Source of the DNA: Flavobacterium noncentrifugens
GTDB taxonomy: Bacteria > Bacteroidota > Bacteroidia > Flavobacteriales > Flavobacteriaceae
Direction: 5' to 3'
NCBI RefSeq assembly: GCF_900100375.1
Contig: NZ_FNEZ01000002.1
Span: 1-64,000, forward strand
DNA length: 64,000 bases
The position numbers were made by a program, and so were the translations under genes. Below are positions 59,142-64,000 of this stretch, piece by piece; within the stretch, counting starts at the first letter, position 1, and each line of letters opens with the position of its first letter. The notes below the pieces were generated by a model, which saw nothing but the letters and a program-made list of their open reading frames with translations, did no database searches and was not told the DNA's origin.

Positions 59142-60913
59142 ATTTTGTTTTCAATTACTATATTACCATTTGCTTCTCTTTCAATAATCGCCATCTTCAA
59201 ATGTTCATTCTCGGACAAGAATGTTTCAAGTTGTCGTACCACAGGCGCGATTAAACTATGTAAGTCGTCAATTCTTGCCGGAAAAATCGGATGCCAGCAG
59301 CCGATACCTTCGAGCGGAAACTGCGGGTTTGGAAACAATTGTTTTTGTTTTTCCGACCAATCCTTGCTTTTTTTCTTGAACTCTTGAAACATATCTACAA
59401 ATGGATAACGAATCATAAAGGCTAATAAACTTTGTGCTTCCTGACCCACCGAAACCGAAAGAACGACCTGAGATTGGGAGATACAATTTAATTCCAATGT
59501 TTGTAATACATTGTCTTCAGCTGTGCAATCTATTATTAAATCGAATTTATTTAAGAATTCAGGTTCTTCAGAAATCAATTTTTGGATAGCTATGATGCGT
59601 GAACTTGCGGAAATATGCGGAAAGGTGTTATTCAATCTTTCGGCTACTTTTTCGGCCTTATATCTTACGAGTGACTCCATCGTTAAAGTATGACGTGAAA
59701 AATTTCCGATTGAAACACCATCGTCATCTACTAAGGCAAATCTTTTACAACCCAATCGAGCTAACAATTCACTTAAATAAGAGCCGACAGCACCAACCCC
59801 AATTACACAAATATTAAGTTCGTTGAGTTGGTCGCTAAGAGCTCCCCGAGTTGTAATCTGATCTTTTGCCCAATTTTCAGCATTTAACCACTTTATTGAT
59901 TGGTGACCTGCAAACATACTGGAAAAATTGGCTTGACGCCATTCAGGCGTATTCGGCCGAAAGCCTCTCACTGTTTTAATAAGTCCAGGTAGTCGTACAG
60001 CAAACCAATGCATTCTCTCATTCGGCTTTCCTATATACGCACTAACAGGAAAACCTAACACCAAAAGTTTCGTCTTATCTAAATACTTCGATTTAATAAG
60101 TTTGTTCTCCAAAAAGGATTTTAAATCCCAACCATTGTTTTTGCATAAATTAAATAATTCGCCCCAATTCATTGCCATTTTCCATGGTTGAAGAACGGGT
60201 ATCTCCGGAAATCTGTACCATAACGCCCGCTCTAGTTCAGGCTGATTCTCGGATATACCGATTCCCCATTCATAAGATAGTATTGATCCGGTATCGCCAT
60301 AAAAATTATTTACCACAGTAATGTTATTGTTGAGTGGTAAACGAAAGATGTCCACAATCCCTCCGTTGTCAGTTAGGCTGCTCCAGATCGAGAATGATTC
60401 TAATGTTTCTGAAAAAGCTACCCGTGTCTTGATGCCGGATGTAAAATGAGGAAATTCGAATGGATCACCGTCGGAAAAAAGGGTGTCATTAGCAGCCGCG
60501 TATATCCAAGCCTTTGCTCTTTTAATGCTCCACTGTAATCGAGATACATCAAAAGGCTCCCGATTAAAATAAGCACTTTTCCACGAGCCATAATTAGTCT
60601 TGACACAAATATCTCCACTGCGCCAAGGCTTTCCAATATCGGAGTTGTAATTCATGTGAGGGAACGTGGCTTCAATACTTTCGTTCATTGCAGGAAGTAT
60701 GCTTAATGATCCAAAAGGATACTCAGCCGAAAGAAAGGCGTACCAATTTGTCTCAATGGGTACGAAGATTGTAGGTTCATAATCGCCTTTAAGAGCAAAT
60801 TTAATAACCCATTTATTTTCTTCGGCCAGCCAAGTCAAATCTTCTGATAACGTATATCCCGAAATACTCTCGCAATACCGTCGGCCTTGCAAAACAATTT
60901 CGGATGGTTCCAT
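59138..60913 (-). CDS. cap2: CBASS E2-E1 ligase Cap2
   Basis: A 591-aa fusion of ubiquitin-conjugation-like domains. The E2 Cys is Cys103 in SGDICVKTN. The E1/ThiF adenylation domain has ICVIGVGAVGSYLSELLARLG at about 368-388 and LVDDDGVSIGNFSRH; the E1 catalytic Cys is probably Cys539 in EGIGCWHPIFPAR. In type II CBASS, Cap2 joins the C terminus of the CD-NTase to target molecules, which primes cyclic-nucleotide synthesis. It starts 2 bp after the CD-NTase gene. All catalytic residues look intact. Confidence 0.95.
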   Translation of the reverse strand: MEPSEIVLQGRRYCESISGYTLSEDLTWLAEENKWVIKFALKGDYEPTIFVPIETNWYAFLSAEYPFGSLSILPAMNESIEATFPHMNYNSDIGKPWRSGDICVKTNYGSWKSAYFNREPFDVSRLQWSIKRAKAWIYAAANDTLFSDGDPFEFPHFTSGIKTRVAFSETLESFSIWSSLTDNGGIVDIFRLPLNNNITVVNNFYGDTGSILSYEWGIGISENQPELERALWYRFPEIPVLQPWKMAMNWGELFNLCKNNGWDLKSFLENKLIKSKYLDKTKLLVLGFPVSAYIGKPNERMHWFAVRLPGLIKTVRGFRPNTPEWRQANFSSMFAGHQSIKWLNAENWAKDQITTRGALSDQLNELNICVIGVGAVGSYLSELLARLGCKRFALVDDDGVSIGNFSRHTLTMESLVRYKAEKVAERLNNTFPHISASSRIIAIQKLISEEPEFLNKFDLIIDCTAEDNVLQTLELNCISQSQVVLSVSVGQEAQSLLAFMIRYPFVDMFQEFKKKSKDWSEKQKQLFPNPQFPLEGIGCWHPIFPARIDDLHSLIAPVVRQLETFLSENEHLKMAIIEREANGNIVIENKI

Positions 60914-60915
60914 AT

Positions 60916-62076
60916 CTATGCAAATCTTGATGATCCCGGCTCTGTAACCTCGGTTCTAGGCGTAAAGCCGCTAGGGCCCGAACCTTTGTTAGACCCACCA
61001 TCTTCGTCGTCGTCCTCTGGAGCTAAAGGGAATTTTGTTCCAAATATGTCTTGCCATTTTTCGGTTGCTTTACGTAATGATGTTTCGTCGTAGGCGTCTC
61101 TGGCTTTAGTGGCATAATCTTTCATGTGATCGTAAAACGTAATGAAATCATCAGAAGTAATCCGATGCCAAACGTCGTGGGAAGGGACACCTCTGTCAGG
61201 GAATTTTGGAACTGTTCCCCATGCTCGATTTGTTGAATAATTTGAAACAAAATTTTCGAAAGTACGAACAACCCCGTCAGCTATACTTTTTGCATCGTCT
61301 GGGCAGCAGTCACCTATCATGTGTTCAATAGGATAACCTTTTGGGTATTTGAGATCAGTTACTTTAAGAGTTCTCCACCATTTCAATGCCTTTACCACAT
61401 TTACATAATTCCCATTTGTCATTTTATTTTTATCTCGTGTCCACCTTATTTGTTCGAGCGGATGTGTCTCCTCCCAAATATCAGCGTCTCGATCAGGAAT
61501 CCACAGTGGTTCTAATTTCCATTCTGCTTCAGCTCTGACTGATTCTGACAACTGACTATAAGCTTTCATTATATCTGGCTCCGACCAACTCTTTGACAAT
61601 CTCCAATCATAGGAAGGTGTCATTAAATCTTCTAAAGACATATCAGTTGTCACACTTTTAGATCGTAAACTAGTCTTATCTGCTTCAGAAGGGGCAGAGG
61701 TTACAACGATATCAAGGTCTACGTAGGATAGCGATATTCCGATGGACCTTCCTTGGCGCTCCCATTTGTCTTTATAGTATTTTTCGACAAAAGGCTCAAA
61801 TTTCTCCAAAGCGTCCTTCGGATTTACCTTATTCCGGTCGAGCGTAGTCACAACTATTACATCAACATCTGCACGTTTTTCACCAAGCGGTCGAACAGCT
61901 GTGGATCGCCTATAACTTCCCTGAAGAAATGTAGTGACAATTATGTCTTTCAAATCTTCATCTGCTAACAAACGGTTTCTCAAAGTCGTATGTCCTCGTT
62001 TTGCGTCATCTTTTTGTGTCGTTGTCAATCTGATCCCAGTGAGAAAATCAGAAAAGTAAGTATTAATATTTCCCAT
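60916..62076 (-). CDS. CBASS cyclic oligonucleotide synthase (CD-NTase)
   Basis: A 386-aa nucleotidyltransferase. The active site has Gly53-Ser54 in LQGSYRRSTAVRP, Asp70 and Asp72 in ADVDVIVV, and a third acidic strand VDLDIVV (Asp120/Asp122). A clade D-like CD-NTase is likely because the effector is a SAVED protein and Cap2/Cap3 follow, but the clade cannot be proven by eye. The flexible tail (GSNKGSGPSGFTPRTEVTEP and a final SSRFA) is free to be joined to targets by Cap2. On phage sensing it would make a cyclic nucleotide that activates the effector just upstream. Confidence 0.93.
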   Translation of the reverse strand: MGNINTYFSDFLTGIRLTTTQKDDAKRGHTTLRNRLLADEDLKDIIVTTFLQGSYRRSTAVRPLGEKRADVDVIVVTTLDRNKVNPKDALEKFEPFVEKYYKDKWERQGRSIGISLSYVDLDIVVTSAPSEADKTSLRSKSVTTDMSLEDLMTPSYDWRLSKSWSEPDIMKAYSQLSESVRAEAEWKLEPLWIPDRDADIWEETHPLEQIRWTRDKNKMTNGNYVNVVKALKWWRTLKVTDLKYPKGYPIEHMIGDCCPDDAKSIADGVVRTFENFVSNYSTNRAWGTVPKFPDRGVPSHDVWHRITSDDFITFYDHMKDYATKARDAYDETSLRKATEKWQDIFGTKFPLAPEDDDEDGGSNKGSGPSGFTPRTEVTEPGSSRFA

Positions 62077-62089
62077 GTTTGTTTGTTTA

Positions 62090-63622
62090 TTATAAAGGTA
62101 AATTTAGAGAAGGTACATAAGTTCCGGAGCGCAATCCTTCAAAATCATATTCATATAATACAATCCTGCCGTAGCCCGATGCATGTTCTCCTAAAAAGAA
62201 CGTAAAGGCGTTCGGTGCCGAAATGAAAAGATGTAACTTCGCTGTAGGCGAGCTTACTGTTTTCCATGAGCGTATTTTATTGTTTAATTGCAAAATGTAT
62301 TCTAAAATATGATTTGCATCTGTTATTGCATTGAATCCGCTCCCGCTTTTAGGTTTAGCATGAAGTATTTTGTATACTCCTGTAGGCTGAATCGAGAGGT
62401 ATTGCATTGTCGCTTCAGAAACATCATTTGACAAGCTTACTGCAATTGCCAGATCAGTACCATTGGAATCCATCATGTCTTCTGAAAACAGCCATTGATC
62501 TCCAGTGTTAACCTTTGCCTCATCTGGTCGCCAAAGCGACCGACCACCTTTTGGTGATTTCTGAATAATGCCGATATCCGCGCCGGATTTATTCCCAATA
62601 AAATACCCAAGGGCAAATGCAGTTGATGTATGAGTATCCAAATGGATTGTTAATGGTTTACCTAATCCTATAACTTCCTCAGCAAATGTAAACATTGCCG
62701 GAAGCACTTCGTTTTGCCAAAGACTATCATCCAGAATATGACGGGACTCAAAATGTCTTAGCAAACATAAAAGATGATCAGTTTCAGCCTCAAGATTTTC
62801 GGCTCCTTTTCTGAATGTCCTAACTCCAATTGACCTCGAAAGATTTTCGCTAGTGGTCGTAGTTACCCATAAATCTTCTTGTTGCAATATTGTGTGCAAG
62901 TTATGCTTGTCCAATTTATTTGTCTTTTCTTCGTGTAACCTTACGATTAACGAAGTGTACGGGTTTGTTCGCCTATCATCGCTTAGAGGTTTGAGATTTA
63001 TAGCTGCGAGTGCGTAGCTCAAAGGTTCGTCAAACATTTCACCCGAGCTGGCATTTGCGCGTATTCGTAATTGTCTTAAAACAGCCTTTAACTCGTTGTC
63101 AACTGATAGTCCCAGGTGATCGCGCCAAGATTTTCGTACTCGGCCCATCTTGGATTTATCTGTTGTTCCATCGAAAAGGCGCTTGAAAATTATCGCACCT
63201 TGGTTGTCGATCAATCCGTTCAATAAGTCGCTTCGATCTATTCCCCAAGTATTTATAATGTAGTAATTAGTCTTTGAATAATCTTCGGGTGACAATTTGA
63301 AATTCTTGTGCAACTTCTGCAATAAAGATTCGGAAGTCGCCCCAATGAATGAGGGGTCAGTTAATGCCGTGACATCGAATGCACGTGAATGGTCTACATG
63401 AAATTTGACTTGATAACATTCCCTACTGACCGGATACCCGTAGGCACTTAGCCTCGGCGGATCAAAAGCTAATGTGATATCATCAAATCCTGGTATGCCA
63501 TCTGCTTCATATGTGATTTCCACTGCGGTTGAACCCGGACGATATAGAGAACAGGCTTTGTACCAAAAATACTTTGCCTGAAATTCAAAACCTTTTTGAA
63601 TTGCTAAAACTGAATCTGCCAT
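62090..63622 (-). CDS. cap4: CBASS effector Cap4 (nuclease-SAVED)
   Basis: A 510-aa effector. The N-terminal region is a PD-(D/E)xK nuclease like DUF4297: GFEFQAKYFWYKACSL, Glu39, Asp47/Asp48 and Gln71-Val-Lys73 (CYQVKFHV). The C-terminal ~200 residues are a SAVED sensor: LTIHLDTHTSTAFALGYFIG, then the closing HLFISAPNAFTFFLGEHASG ... YEYDFE and YVPSLNLP. Binding of the CD-NTase product to SAVED is expected to make the protein oligomerise and degrade DNA without sequence preference, killing the infected cell. First gene of the operon, 13 bp before the CD-NTase gene. Confidence 0.92.
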   Translation of the reverse strand: MADSVLAIQKGFEFQAKYFWYKACSLYRPGSTAVEITYEADGIPGFDDITLAFDPPRLSAYGYPVSRECYQVKFHVDHSRAFDVTALTDPSFIGATSESLLQKLHKNFKLSPEDYSKTNYYIINTWGIDRSDLLNGLIDNQGAIIFKRLFDGTTDKSKMGRVRKSWRDHLGLSVDNELKAVLRQLRIRANASSGEMFDEPLSYALAAINLKPLSDDRRTNPYTSLIVRLHEEKTNKLDKHNLHTILQQEDLWVTTTTSENLSRSIGVRTFRKGAENLEAETDHLLCLLRHFESRHILDDSLWQNEVLPAMFTFAEEVIGLGKPLTIHLDTHTSTAFALGYFIGNKSGADIGIIQKSPKGGRSLWRPDEAKVNTGDQWLFSEDMMDSNGTDLAIAVSLSNDVSEATMQYLSIQPTGVYKILHAKPKSGSGFNAITDANHILEYILQLNNKIRSWKTVSSPTAKLHLFISAPNAFTFFLGEHASGYGRIVLYEYDFEGLRSGTYVPSLNLPL

Positions 63623-63766
63623 GTGTTGTTATTGTAGGGGTTGCAATTTACAACATTTTAACAGTTAATTTCAATTAACTTTTTGATATTCAAGAATACT
63701 TTCAAACAATTTGCAAGTATTTAATGAATCGTTGAATTAACTGCTACTTACTTTTCGAGTTATACT

Positions 63767-64000
63767 TCATTTGGAAAGTGTAGTTCGGTTAATCATGTCC
63801 AAATATGATTGTAGCTCATATAAATAAATTACCTCATTTTGTTCTTCTGCTGGCAGCTGTGCTAACTCAACAAAATTTATATTTTCAAATAATGATTTTT
63901 CTCCAATTATGTCCTGAAGTATAATAAATACAACATGCAAAAGATTTTTATTACTACAATGAACAGTGAAGTTTTTTAAGTAAACAATCATGTCAATTTT
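63767..64000 (-). CDS. Partial hypothetical protein
   Basis: A frame open to the window edge (74 codons from an internal ATG at 63991; it also continues upstream of that ATG). Segments such as FIILQDIIGEKSLFEN and AEEQNEVIYLYELQSYLDMI are helical. No family recognised. It is on the same strand as the CBASS operon, 144 bp upstream of cap4, so it could be the end of a neighbouring gene. Confidence 0.4.
   Translation of the reverse strand, partial: KIDMIVYLKNFTVHCSNKNLLHVVFIILQDIIGEKSLFENINFVELAQLPAEEQNEVIYLYELQSYLDMINRTTLSK

Overview
The window reads as chromosomal DNA of a Flavobacterium-like member of the Bacteroidota. The evidence is the run porU, porV, gldJ (type IX secretion and gliding), T9SS sorting domains on secreted proteins, frequent TAnnTTTG-type promoter elements, and many intergenic hairpins. 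I had no database access, so the family names below are my recognition of motifs.

Layout. 0-6 kb: the end of an rRNA operon (5S), a Crp/Fnr regulator with an SDR dehydrogenase sharing a palindromic motif, an APH-like kinase, a DUF4256 protein, an M1 peptidase lipoprotein and a DinB pseudogene. 6-18 kb: core genes pdhC, pdhA, cdd, porV, porU, gldJ, murF. 18-22 kb: a metal-related cluster with an outer-membrane protein, an MbnH-like di-heme peroxidase, an MbnP-like lipoprotein and a small Cys-motif protein. 22-24 kb: a second Crp/Fnr + SDR pair. 24-30.5 kb: T9SS-secreted proteins, two with breaks, interleaved with copies of a 140-bp palindromic repeat. 30.6-31.7 kb: nitroreductase and its divergent HxlR regulator. 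32-40 kb: a tight operon with egtD, a VOC protein, egtB, a flavoprotein disulfide reductase, an ABC ATPase, an ABC permease fused to a solute-binding domain whose halves are in swapped order, and an MFS exporter. This suggests synthesis, redox recycling and transport of ergothioneine or a related betaine.

40.3-64 kb: an accessory region. It starts at a 3' tRNA fragment that keeps its own terminator, as expected for the edge of an element integrated in a tRNA gene; the other edge is outside the window. Inside are a response regulator, CheB, a CheB-CheR-PAS-kinase giant, a four-gene module with a DUF5675 protein and two small membrane proteins, a chain of single-gene units each followed by the 140-bp repeat, an XRE regulator, a pair of NTase-HEPN proteins, a GC-rich non-coding stretch and a complete type II CBASS operon (Cap4 effector, CD-NTase, Cap2, Cap3).

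The most interesting signal is the 140-bp repeat family: five full copies, one short remnant and one half-site. Each full copy lies just downstream of a minus-strand gene, always in the same orientation, with paired ends resembling integron attC sites (AAC...GTT outer boxes and a second inner paired arm). Together with their genes they look like gene cassettes without an integrase in view. The circularly permuted binding domain of the transporter is the second.
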